In this document: positions 1 to 6,512 of the stretch, piece after piece | Layout: each line of letters begins with the position of its first letter | Position numbering within the stretch: the first letter of the stretch is position 1 | Source of the DNA: Roseateles sp. | Lineage (GTDB): Bacteria > Pseudomonadota > Gammaproteobacteria > Burkholderiales > Burkholderiaceae_C | Assembly: GCA_015657635.1 (NCBI GenBank) | Contig: JACDQM010000087.1 | Location: 1 to 36,285 of the forward strand | Direction of reading: 5' to 3' | DNA length: 36,285 nucleotides | Made by a program: the position numbers and the translations under genes | Notes under the pieces: model-generated | What the model was told of the DNA's origin: nothing | The model's database searches: none | What the model saw: the letters and a program-made list of their open reading frames with translations, nothing else

Positions 1-492
1 CCCAAGATGGGCGCCAACGCGCCGCGCCAGCCGGTGCTGCCGCAGGCACTGCCCGGCAACACGCTGACGCTGGAAGGCCAGACCATCGAGATCCGCGGCA
101 CGCAAGGCCTGCTGGCGCATCGCCCCTATGCCTGGATTCCGTCCATCAAGGCCATCGTCGGCAATATCGGCGTGTTCGGCCAGATGCATGTGTGGACGGC
201 CGACACCCAGACCGTGGCCGAGCGCGCCGCCTGGGTGACGCAGCTCGACGAAATGCTGGCCCTCAAGCCCGAGCTGGTGGTGCCCAGCCATATGCGCGCC
301 GGCACCGCCACCGATGCCAGCACCATCAGCTTCACCAAGAACTACCTGCTCAGCTTCGAGAAGAACCTGTCGAGCACCAAGAACAGCGCCGAGCTGATCG
401 ACGCCATGAAGCAGGCCTACCCGCAGCTGACCGACGGCGCGCTGTCGCTCGACATCGGCGCCAAGGTCAACAAGGGCGAGATGAAGTGGTGA
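1..492 (+). CDS. MBL-fold metallo-hydrolase, C-terminal part (5' end outside window)
   Basis: The reading frame is open from base 1 and ends in TGA at 490-492, so only about the last 163 residues are visible. The metal-binding HxHxDH motif of metallo-beta-lactamase-fold hydrolases must lie upstream and cannot be checked. What is visible fits the family's C-terminal half: a beta-rich segment (TIEIRGTQGLLAHRPYAWIP), a conserved IVGNIGVFG stretch, a helix (AERAAWVTQLDEMLALKPELVV), then VPSHMRAG, where the His is the usual late metal ligand. A basic helical tail follows. The downstream DsbA-like gene starts 31 bases later on the same strand, so the two may be co-transcribed. The substrate cannot be told. 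The ATG at 7 is internal, not the true start. Confidence 0.8.
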   Translation, partial: PKMGANAPRQPVLPQALPGNTLTLEGQTIEIRGTQGLLAHRPYAWIPSIKAIVGNIGVFGQMHVWTADTQTVAERAAWVTQLDEMLALKPELVVPSHMRAGTATDASTISFTKNYLLSFEKNLSSTKNSAELIDAMKQAYPQLTDGALSLDIGAKVNKGEMKW

Positions 493-523
493 TCAGGCCG
501 CAAGCAGCAGAAGGAACAGCCCC

Positions 524-1180
524 ATGAGCAGCCGCCTCTTGTCCATCACCTATCTGTTCGATCCGCTGTGCGGCTGGTGCTACGGCGCCGCGCCGCAGAT
601 CGAGCGCCTGGCGCAACACCCCGGCATCGAGCTGACGCTGGCCCCCGCGGGCCTGTTTGCCGGCGCCGGCGCCCGCCCCATGGACGCCCGCTTTGCGGCC
701 TATGCCTGGTCGAACGACCAGCGCATCCAGCAGCTCACCGGCCAGCCCTTCAGCCAGCGCTACCGCGAGGAGCTGCTCAACAACCCGGCCGGCGGCCGCT
801 TCGACTCCGGCCCCAGCAGCCTGGCGCTGAGCGCCGTGCAGGTGACGGCGCCTGCGCAAGAGCTGGCCACGCTGAAGAGTATGCAGGAAGCGCGTTATGT
901 GCTGGGCCTGGACACCAGCGATGCCGCGGTGCTGGCCCAGCTGCTGCGCGATGCGGCGCTGCCTGAGGCGGCCGAGCGCCTGCTGGCGCCCGACGCCGCG
1001 CTGCTGGACGCCCACCAGGCGCGCGTGCAGCAGACGCAGGCATTGATGCACAAGCTGGGCGTGCAGGGCGTGCCGGGTCTGGTGCTGACTCAAGCGGATG
1101 GCCAGCAGCCACGCCTGCTGCGCGGCGATGTGCTGTATGGCGGTTTCGAGGCCTTGCTGGAGCAGCTGGCCGGGCGCTGA
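524..1180 (+). CDS. DsbA-family thioredoxin-fold protein (CGWC)
   Basis: A 218-residue protein. Near the N-terminus (residues 13-20) it has FDPLCGWCYGA, a CxxC redox motif of the DsbA/FrnE-like thioredoxin superfamily. The cis-proline region is GVQGVPGLVL near residue 187, and a helical insertion lies between them, as in DsbA. No signal peptide is visible: the protein opens directly with MSSRLLSITYLFDPLC, so a cytosolic oxidoreductase or isomerase-like role is more likely than periplasmic disulfide formation. The ATG at 524 is preceded by AGAAGGAAC, a good ribosome-binding site. It follows the MBL-fold gene by 31 bases. Family assignment is firm; the substrate is unknown. Confidence 0.85.
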   Translation: MSSRLLSITYLFDPLCGWCYGAAPQIERLAQHPGIELTLAPAGLFAGAGARPMDARFAAYAWSNDQRIQQLTGQPFSQRYREELLNNPAGGRFDSGPSSLALSAVQVTAPAQELATLKSMQEARYVLGLDTSDAAVLAQLLRDAALPEAAERLLAPDAALLDAHQARVQQTQALMHKLGVQGVPGLVLTQADGQQPRLLRGDVLYGGFEALLEQLAGR

Positions 1181-1235
1181 AGCCAGAATACGGGCACGAA
1201 GCAAGCAAGCCAGCAAGTGCGAGAGTGAGTCCCCC

Positions 1236-1523
1236 ATGAGCGAGGTTCTTCATCAGGTGCTGGCCCAGCTGCGCGCGGGGCAGTGGCGCGCGGCGCACGA
1301 TCAGGTGCAGCAGGCGCCGGCTTCGCCCTTGAGCGCCTGGCTGCACGGCCTGCTGCACATCCAGGAGGGCGATCTGGAAGACGCCGAGTACTGGTACGGC
1401 GTGGCCGGCCGGCACTTCCGCAGCCGCGGCACGCTGGATGAAGAGCTGGCGCAGTTCGAGGCGCAGCTGCTGAAGCAGGAGCCGCAGCAGGAGCCGCAGC
1501 AGGCGGCCGCCGTGCGAGGCTAA
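1236..1523 (+). CDS. Small conserved-type hypothetical protein
   Basis: A 95-residue protein from the ATG at 1236. The frame is open further upstream, but that part overlaps the DsbA-like gene and has a non-coding look, so I chose the internal ATG. It contains helical stretches (VLAQLRAGQWRAAHDQVQ; LLHIQEGDLEDAEYWYG) resembling a single TPR-like helical pair, then a C-terminus with a short EPQQ tandem repeat. I do not recognise a named family. It lies 55 bases after the DsbA-like gene on the same strand. Its TAA at 1521-1523 overlaps the stop of the convergent acetyltransferase gene. Confidence 0.6.
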   Translation: MSEVLHQVLAQLRAGQWRAAHDQVQQAPASPLSAWLHGLLHIQEGDLEDAEYWYGVAGRHFRSRGTLDEELAQFEAQLLKQEPQQEPQQAAAVRG

Positions 1524-2068
1524 CGAAGCCGGCGGTAGACGAGCTCCGTGCAGGGCTCGCCCTTGAACACGCACTGCTGCACCGAGACCTGCTCGAAGCC
1601 CGCGCGCTCAAGCACACGGGCCGAAGGGCTGTTGCGCGCATCCGTGATGCCGCGGACCTCGCGGGCCCCCGTCAGCGCGAACAGCAGCTCGGTCGCGCCG
1701 ATAGCTGCGCGCGTTGCGTGGCCCTGGCCGTGCGCCGCAGCGCACAAGGTGAAGCCGATCTCGCCATAGCTCAGATCCTCGCTGAGAAACAGGCCCACAT
1801 CGCCCAGCAGCTCGTCGCTCGCAGCCTGCGCAATCGCCAGCTGAATCCATTGGCCGCCGCCGGCGACACGCGGGCTGATGAGGTCTTCTTGCATCTCGGC
1901 AATGAAGGCACGGGCCTCCTCGGCCGACATCACTGACCAGCCCTGGTAGCGGGCCAGTTCCGGGTCTGAACGGTAGGCATGGAAGGCCGCCACATCCGAC
2001 ACGCGCAGCGGGCGCAAGGTGGTGTCACCCGAGCGCAGCGGCAGCAGCGAACTGAGCGTTGCCATCAC
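1520..2068 (-). CDS. GNAT-family N-acetyltransferase (RimJ/RimL-like)
   Basis: A 182-residue protein. It opens with LRSGDTTLRPLRVSDVAAFHAYRSDPELARYQGW, typical of the RimJ/RimL (Acetyltransf_3) branch. It then has the GEIGFTLCAAAHGQGHATRA segment, matching the acetyl-CoA pyrophosphate loop (Q/RxxGxG/A), and late NSPSARVLERAGFE, the conserved N-x-x-S-x-x-x-x-E-x-x-G-F signature. It probably acetylates the N-terminus of a protein or a small amine; the substrate cannot be read from sequence. Start is GTG at 2068 or the adjacent ATG at 2065, with GAGAAAGA just upstream. It is convergent with the preceding gene, and the two stops overlap in CTAA. Confidence 0.85.
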   Translation of the reverse strand: MMATLSSLLPLRSGDTTLRPLRVSDVAAFHAYRSDPELARYQGWSVMSAEEARAFIAEMQEDLISPRVAGGGQWIQLAIAQAASDELLGDVGLFLSEDLSYGEIGFTLCAAAHGQGHATRAAIGATELLFALTGAREVRGITDARNSPSARVLERAGFEQVSVQQCVFKGEPCTELVYRRLR

Positions 2069-2091
2069 TCTTTCTCGCTAGTTCTCGGGGC

Positions 2092-2529
2092 TCACAGCGC
2101 TGACCATCGCGTGGCCAGGCCATGTGCGTGCAGCAAGCCGATCACCAGGCAGATGCCTGAGGACACCAGCCAGAAGGTCAGCGAGTTTTCCGGAAAGGCC
2201 GGCCGCAGCAGCGGAAAAACCAGCGCCCGCGCCAGATATACCGTGGTGATCGCCAGCAGCGCCAGCTTGGTGAACGGCAGCCGGGTGCTGATCAAACCAG
2301 CGGCCGAGAAGGCATAGGCCGCCCACACCAGCAGCACCACGCTGATGCCCAAGGTCATCAGCGTGGGCTGCAGCCGGCCGGCCTCAACCGCCTTGGCCAT
2401 CCGCTCGCCCGCGCCCATGAAGCGATAGGCCTGAGGGCCGATAGCGATGCAGGCGAGGTGGGCTACTGCGGCCAAGGCGCTGAGGCTACCGGCGATCGCA
2501 AGGGAGAGGCTGATGGCGCTAGTGGGCAT
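2092..2529 (-). CDS. Four-helix hypothetical membrane protein
   Basis: A 145-residue protein with about four hydrophobic segments: residues 5-28, around 57-77, 83-105 and 117-137. The frame is open upstream to 2769, but that part overlaps the neighbouring membrane protein gene and has no hydrophobic pattern, so I start at the ATG at 2529 (MPTSAISLSLAIAGSL). It is predicted to sit in the inner membrane. No catalytic motif or named family is recognised. It is probably co-transcribed with the similar-sized membrane gene at 2607-2996, 77 bases upstream. Confidence 0.7.
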   Translation of the reverse strand: MPTSAISLSLAIAGSLSALAAVAHLACIAIGPQAYRFMGAGERMAKAVEAGRLQPTLMTLGISVVLLVWAAYAFSAAGLISTRLPFTKLALLAITTVYLARALVFPLLRPAFPENSLTFWLVSSGICLVIGLLHAHGLATRWSAL

Positions 2530-2606
2530 GGTGTTGACTTGGAAGGGCAGGCAGGTAGGTCGAGCAGAGATTGTGGCTCGGGCTCGGCCAGTTGGAGCGC
2601 GCTGCC

Positions 2607-2996
2607 CTATGCAAGCACAGCCCACAGAACGCTTGCACCCGCCGCCAGCGAGGCAAGGCCAATGGCGGGAAGAAAGCGCAAGGCGCTGGGCACACTGGCC
2701 TGCGCGAAGGCGCGATGCATGCGCCAAGGAATGAGCAGCATGACGCCGGTGCTTGCCAGCAGCACCCAACCGAAGACGTCAAACGCCTTGGCCGCCGGCA
2801 GTGCGGGCGATGCCAGCACCAGCGCGCCGCCCACCGCCAGACGGACCGCCAACTCTGCGTAATGCTTGGCTGCTGTGCCGGCAAAGCCCAGCAGGAAGCT
2901 GCGAGCCAGCGCCGGCCGTAGCAAAGCCGCCAAGCCAAGCGCCACCAGGAAGGCGCCCGTCAGGGCCACCAGGGTGATTGCAATGGCAAGCATCAT
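2607..2996 (-). CDS. Four-helix hypothetical membrane protein
   Basis: A 129-residue, strongly hydrophobic protein with four predicted membrane helices (roughly residues 3-25, 48-68, 73-92 and 106-128). A conserved-looking polar turn (GFAGTAAKHYAEL) lies between the first two. The start is ATG at 2996 or the adjacent ATG at 2993. It is the first gene of a likely two-gene membrane-protein unit with 2092-2529. I do not recognise the family. Several overlapping frames on both strands are open here only because of G+C bias; this one has the coherent hydrophobic pattern. Confidence 0.7.
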   Translation of the reverse strand: MMLAIAITLVALTGAFLVALGLAALLRPALARSFLLGFAGTAAKHYAELAVRLAVGGALVLASPALPAAKAFDVFGWVLLASTGVMLLIPWRMHRAFAQASVPSALRFLPAIGLASLAAGASVLWAVLA

Positions 2997-3002
2997 GGCC
3001 GC

Positions 3003-3194
3003 TCAGGCGCCAGGGGGCGCGCCAGCAAAGTGTTTGCTCTGTTCATCATTCATCACCACCCAGGGCAGCTTGTTGCTCTCGCAAAAGACGTTGATGCGTG
3101 GCGCCAAAGCTTCCAACATCGTAGTCGGCCCGCCAGCCGAATGCCGAGTGCCGAAAGAGACAGGGGGCTCAGCCCGGCCCGCCCGCCTGCTCAT
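3003..3194 (-). CDS. Possible small protein, low support
   Basis: A 63-residue frame from the ATG at 3194. The last 38 residues (from the internal Met at residue 26, MLEALAPRINVFCESNKLPW onward) have a balanced composition that looks protein-like, while the first 25 are Arg/Gly/Pro rich. No ribosome-binding site is obvious for either start. It ends 7 bases before the membrane-protein start at 2996, so it could lead that unit. It could equally be the remnant of a longer gene. I recognise no family. Confidence 0.3.
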   Translation of the reverse strand: MSRRAGRAEPPVSFGTRHSAGGPTTMLEALAPRINVFCESNKLPWVVMNDEQSKHFAGAPPGA

Positions 3195-3302
3195 TTCGGC
3201 GGCCCATGTTCTTCCATGCTGCAATTCAGGCTGTGATGGCGCGCAGCAGCAATGTCTGGCGCATCGCCCCCAATCCTCACTTCCGGCAGCAAGCAAAAAA
3301 GC

Positions 3303-3572
3303 ATGCAGACCTTTGCCTCTATCCCTTCCCGCACCCTCCTGATCGCCGGCCATCCCAACAGCGGGTGGTCCGGCTGCGATGAAGGCACGCCAGGCTCGTT
3401 CGAACTCGACTTCGCCTTCCGGATCACCAGCGACGGCGGCCAGGGCTACCTGCTGCACTACAGCTCACTCGACGGCTGCTATGCCGCAGACAGCTGGCAC
3501 CAGACCATCGAGGAAGCATTCGCCGCGGCCAAGGAGCAGTTCGGGATAGAACAGGCTGAGTGGACGAGCTGA
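3303..3572 (+). CDS. Small conserved-type hypothetical protein
   Basis: An 89-residue protein from the ATG at 3303; an upstream in-frame ATG at 3252 would add 17 unconvincing residues. The sequence is well structured: FELDFAFRITSDGGQGYLLHYSSLDG reads as beta strands, followed by the amphipathic helix TIEEAFAAAKEQFGI and a WTS end. This suggests a small alpha/beta cytosolic protein. No family name is recognised. It is flanked by minus-strand genes and stands alone. Confidence 0.6.
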   Translation: MQTFASIPSRTLLIAGHPNSGWSGCDEGTPGSFELDFAFRITSDGGQGYLLHYSSLDGCYAADSWHQTIEEAFAAAKEQFGIEQAEWTS

Positions 3573-3597
3573 GCGACGGGAATGCTGGCGGACTGTT

Positions 3598-3614
3598 GGG
3601 GTCAGGCCTTTGAT
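3598..3614. repeat. Short dispersed repeat copy A
   Basis: GGGGTCAGGCCTTTGAT at this position matches, with a single missing T, the reverse complement of 26310-26325. Both copies are intergenic. Motifs starting GGGGTCAG are common near repetitive elements in proteobacteria, but no transposase or hairpin partner is present here. Confidence 0.35.
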
Positions 3615-3642
3615 CTGAATTCCCGGCGCCTCCGCCGTGGGT

Positions 3643-4176
3643 TTAGGTGAACTGCCGCACCCAGGCCTCCAGCCCTTGAAGCACCACCGTGCCGCGCTCG
3701 TCGCCCAGCTCGCGCCCGTAGGTGGCTGACAGCAAAGTGCCCGCCGCATCCAGCAGCGCGAACTGCGGAAACGCTTTCACGCCGTTCGCCGAGAAGTAAG
3801 GCCGGGCCTCCACCAGCATCGGCCAGCGCAAACCATGCTCGGCCTTGAAGCGCGCCGCGCGCTCCGGCGTGTCATGCGTGATCGCCAGCACCTTGAAGTG
3901 CGGATGCTTGTCCATGAACGCGTTCAAGGCCGGCACATCGCGCACGCATGGCGGGCAGTCGGCGAAGAAAAAGGTGATCACCGTGGGCGATCCCAGCAGT
4001 TCCCGGCTGCTCATGCGCCCGCCATCAAGCCGCGCCAGATCGAAGGCAGGCAGCGGCGCACCGGGCTTCAGCAACAGGCCCTTGGGGTAGGCGTACTGCC
4101 TGCCAGTCGCGCTGGCAGGGGCCATGCCAGGGCAGAACAGTGTCAGGGCGAGGGAGAGGAAATGTCGTCGCTGCAT
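3643..4176 (-). CDS. TlpA-like thioredoxin-family protein (CPPC)
   Basis: A 177-residue protein with an N-terminal export signal: MQRRHFLSLALTLFCPG... with a double Arg, a hydrophobic run and an Ala-rich end (PASATG). Export to the periplasm is expected. The mature part has the TlpA/ResA/AhpC-like layout: GAPLPAFDLARLDGG, then ITFFFADCPPCVRDVPAL with the CxxC redox motif, ITHDTPERAARFKAEHG, and the cis-Pro region KAFPQFALLD. It is probably a periplasmic thiol-disulfide oxidoreductase or peroxiredoxin-like protein. The frame is open upstream to 4323, but that would overlap the GrpB-like gene; the ATG at 4176 gives a proper signal peptide. It follows the GrpB-like stop by 4 bases, so the two are probably co-transcribed. 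Confidence 0.8.
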   Translation of the reverse strand: MQRRHFLSLALTLFCPGMAPASATGRQYAYPKGLLLKPGAPLPAFDLARLDGGRMSSRELLGSPTVITFFFADCPPCVRDVPALNAFMDKHPHFKVLAITHDTPERAARFKAEHGLRWPMLVEARPYFSANGVKAFPQFALLDAAGTLLSATYGRELGDERGTVVLQGLEAWVRQFT

Positions 4177-4180
4177 ACGA

Positions 4181-4759
4181 TTAAAGAGCTCTTCCGGGCC
4201 AGGGTATGGTCCCGTCATCGCGAGGCTCGCCCACTGCGCTTCGCTTCCACTGCAAAGCCAGCGCCTCGTGTTGCTTGACGAAAGCGTCCTTGCCGTCCAT
4301 GTAGGCCGCGGGGTTGCCGGCATGCTGCTCGGCCAGCTGGCGCTTCAGTTCGCCGTAAGCGGCAGCGGCCACCGGGTACGCGCGCAGGTAGTCGCGAAAC
4401 GCCAGATGGCGCTCAATCTCGGCTGCGCTGCCCAGCGCGTAGGCATGCAGATGATGGGTTCGCACACCGGGCGCCGCGTCTTTTCTGAAGTAGCGCCGGC
4501 CGGCCAGGCCGAACTCACCCATCACCTGGTAGCCCAGGCCTTGCATCGCCGGCGCTGCGGCATCCAGAAACGGCAGCGAGCGCGCCACCAGCAGCATGTC
4601 GATCACTGGCTTGGCCCAGAGACCCGCAATCGCGGTGCTGCCGATGTGATGCAGGTCCACCCAGTCTTCGCCCCGCAGCACGGCGCGGATGCGCGCCGCC
4701 TCGGTCATGAACTCGGCCGGCCAGGCTGGGTTGGGTGCGACAACGATCAGCGCGCTCAC
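4181..4759 (-). CDS. GrpB/UPF0157 family protein
   Basis: A 192-residue protein with the hallmarks of the GrpB (UPF0157) family, which has a nucleotidyltransferase-like fold: an N-terminal IVVAPNPAWPAEF, then VDLHHIGSTAIAGLWAKPVIDMLL, containing the family's H-x-G-S-T-x-x-x-x-L-x-x-K-P-x-I-D core. Later come RTHHLHAYALGS and the FRDYLRAYP segment. The role is poorly defined; a nucleotidyl-transfer activity is inferred from fold only. The start is GTG at 4759, one base after the stop of the small membrane-protein gene, so translation is probably coupled. Confidence 0.85.
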   Translation of the reverse strand: MSALIVVAPNPAWPAEFMTEAARIRAVLRGEDWVDLHHIGSTAIAGLWAKPVIDMLLVARSLPFLDAAAPAMQGLGYQVMGEFGLAGRRYFRKDAAPGVRTHHLHAYALGSAAEIERHLAFRDYLRAYPVAAAAYGELKRQLAEQHAGNPAAYMDGKDAFVKQHEALALQWKRSAVGEPRDDGTIPWPGRAL

Positions 4760-4760
4760 C

Positions 4761-4970
4761 CTACTCGCGGTCGGCGCGCTGCTGGGCCCATGCTGCTGCC
4801 ATCACGGTCGCGCCCAGGCCGAGCACCAGCGTGACGAGCCAGCCCAGCGCCAGCGCCGTGGAGCCAGACAGCACCTCGCCGCTTGTTGCCATGGCGTAGC
4901 AGAGGACGGTGATAGCGCCCACCGACAGGATGAGCGTTGACGCTGGGCTGTTGGGGTCTGATGAAGTCAC
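4761..4970 (-). CDS. Small two-helix membrane protein
   Basis: A 69-residue protein. The longer frame begins at 5069, but a strong Shine-Dalgarno (GGAGG, six bases upstream) points to the GTG at 4970. The product has two hydrophobic helices (residues ~13-29 and ~38-60) and a short basic tail ending QQRADRE. It is probably an inner-membrane protein. Family and role are unknown. It is the first gene of a close-packed run with the GrpB-like (1-base gap) and TlpA-like genes. Confidence 0.6.
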   Translation of the reverse strand: MTSSDPNSPASTLILSVGAITVLCYAMATSGEVLSGSTALALGWLVTLVLGLGATVMAAAWAQQRADRE

Positions 4971-5083
4971 CGCAAACCTCCGCTGGATGCTTGTTGGGCT
5001 TGCGCCCGAACCGGGTGCGGGCAATGGTAGCGCGCTACGCGACCGCGATAGCAGGCATCTGCGCGGCACACCGTCGCCAGCGC

Positions 5084-5446
5084 TCAGCCAGCGGCCTTCC
5101 TCGCTGCGTCAAGTGCCAGCGGAAGGTAGGCGGCCAGCTTTTTGGCCTTGATGTCGCCCACAGTCCTCAGCTTGATGTGCCGCCGGCCCTTGCCCGCGCC
5201 TTCAAGAAAGCCTTCCGTGTCAGCGATCCTGGCGCCGTGGCTGAACTCAACGGACACATGCTCGCGGTAGGCAAACACGCCGGCAAAGGCCAAACCCGAG
5301 CTGAACAGAATGCCGCCGTACTTGACCTCTTCGGACAGCGGTTGAACCGTCTGCTTCACCAGCGCACGAACCGCCTCGACCATCTGGAACTGGTCTTCGC
5401 CAAGCAGGCGAATGTCTTCGAGCAGGGCGGCGATGGATTTGGGCAT
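5084..5446 (-). CDS. DUF1801-domain protein (YdhG-like)
   Basis: A 120-residue protein spanning one DUF1801 domain: an N-terminal helix with VEAVRALVKQTVQPLSEEVKYGGILF, then FAGVFAYREHVSVEFSHGARI, and a C-terminal RHIKLRTVGDIKAKKLAAYLPLALDAA. The pattern E-x-x-K/W-x-G-x-P/I-x-F followed by a framed beta sheet and an LR....DI...K..... helix is typical of the family. Biochemical function is not established. It is the last core-like gene before the lower-G+C island and is transcribed toward 4970, away from it. Confidence 0.8.
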   Translation of the reverse strand: MPKSIAALLEDIRLLGEDQFQMVEAVRALVKQTVQPLSEEVKYGGILFSSGLAFAGVFAYREHVSVEFSHGARIADTEGFLEGAGKGRRHIKLRTVGDIKAKKLAAYLPLALDAARKAAG

Positions 5447-5539
5447 GGTGGGGTGGTTCGTAGGGCAAAGGTATCCGGGGCAGGCAGGGTCACTCAGGTT
5501 CTGGGTTTGAAGGGTTCAGATTAAAGCCCCCGGCTCCCT

Positions 5540-5562
5540 GCAGATCACCGAAGACCGAGTTG
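5540..5562 (-). other. Degenerate half-copy of the attC-like site
   Basis: On the plus strand, GCAGAT (5540-5545) and ACCGAGTTG (5554-5562) repeat two blocks found in the same order at one end of the attC-like site (GCAGAT at 9312-9317 and ACCGAGTTG at 9320-9328). The spacing is 8 bases here and 2 bases there. This lies 22 bases beyond the nitrilase-like gene's stop codon, the island's left edge. No matching second half was found, so this may be a remnant or chance. Confidence 0.25.
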
Positions 5563-5583
5563 CAGCAGCCATTCTGTCGCGAG

Positions 5584-6507
5584 CTATTTGCCGAGAGCGA
5601 GGCGTCGGCGCAAACCCGCCTTTGAGAAGTTGGGGGGCGTTGGTTTGAAATTCTTGGACTCTTTCTGTAACCCGTAGCCCTTACGCTGATGAGTGCGCAG
5701 GGCTTTCAGGTTGAGGCTCATCGTAAGAAAGGTGAGGTTGTCGCCACCCTTGATCCAAAGCGGGTTCATGCTGTCAGTCTTGGACGGACTGACGACCCGA
5801 GAGTCGCCAAAGCAGGAGTCGTTCACCTGAACTACAAAGCAGTGCAAATCGCGCGAGGCCGACTCGACGATGTTGGAGAAGTAGTTGACGTCCCGATTGA
5901 ACTCAGTCGCTACGATGAAGTCGACTTCCCCCTTAAACAATGCGCGGTCCTCAATCGAGGTCAGTTCAAAACAGTTGTAGATTGCGAAGCTCGCGCCTCG
6001 CCACCTGAACAGGTGATAGGGGCGCTTTGCCGTTGGCACGATCAGATCTTCATTCTCAAGAATGAACGCCTCCTCGGGCGAATAGAAGCGCTTCAATCGA
6101 CGCACCGGTACACACGACCAATGTCCTGCCGAACTTTGATACGGCAGTATTGCCAAGACCTCGTTGAGTGCTTGGCCGTCGAAGTCGACGTAGTGCTCCA
6201 GTCCACAGATGACGCCAATTCGATGGCGCCGAGCCCAAGTGGTCAACATGCTTTCCCACGCATGCGGCACGCTGACCTCAGGAAAAACCACCAGATCAAT
6301 GCGCCGGTTCACACCGCCCCTGAACTGGGAAATCTCGTTCAGCAAGCTAGCGAACTGCTTCATACGATCGCGACTCAGGTTGGGCGACCCCAAGTAGCTC
6401 GCTTCGATGTCAGCGGTGGCAACGGGAATGTTTGCCAACGCGATCTGGATGTGATCGTGCAAGTCCCTGGAATCGGTACCCACTGAGACTTCTTCGTAAC
6501 GGGCCAT
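5584..6507 (-). CDS. Nitrilase-superfamily (C-N hydrolase) protein paired with the RT
   Basis: A 307-residue protein from the ATG at 6507, which has GAGGA nine bases upstream; a TTG at 6516 would overlap the RT stop but has no spacing to that site. It follows the carbon-nitrogen hydrolase pattern. Glu77 lies in DLVVFPEVSVP, Lys139 in RRLKRFYSPEE, and Cys179 in FAIYNCFELTS. These three match the Glu-Lys-Cys triad, with an extra Glu after the Lys as in active nitrilases. FGDSRVVSPSK near residue 235 fits the family's late strand. The C-terminus (about residues 255-307) is basic. It would hydrolyse a C-N bond in a small molecule or nucleotide-like substrate. The gene starts 5 bases after the RT stop, so the two are almost certainly one operon. 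Nitrilase domains are known as C-terminal fusions in DRT1/UG1 anti-phage RTs; here it is a separate protein. Confidence 0.75.
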   Translation of the reverse strand: MARYEEVSVGTDSRDLHDHIQIALANIPVATADIEASYLGSPNLSRDRMKQFASLLNEISQFRGGVNRRIDLVVFPEVSVPHAWESMLTTWARRHRIGVICGLEHYVDFDGQALNEVLAILPYQSSAGHWSCVPVRRLKRFYSPEEAFILENEDLIVPTAKRPYHLFRWRGASFAIYNCFELTSIEDRALFKGEVDFIVATEFNRDVNYFSNIVESASRDLHCFVVQVNDSCFGDSRVVSPSKTDSMNPLWIKGGDNLTFLTMSLNLKALRTHQRKGYGLQKESKNFKPTPPNFSKAGLRRRLALGK

Positions 6508-6512
6508 GGCAT

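Noticed and set aside
467..1237. A 256-codon minus-strand frame opposite the DsbA-like gene
   Set aside because: It is a shadow of the thioredoxin-fold gene, without protein-like composition or a ribosome-binding site.
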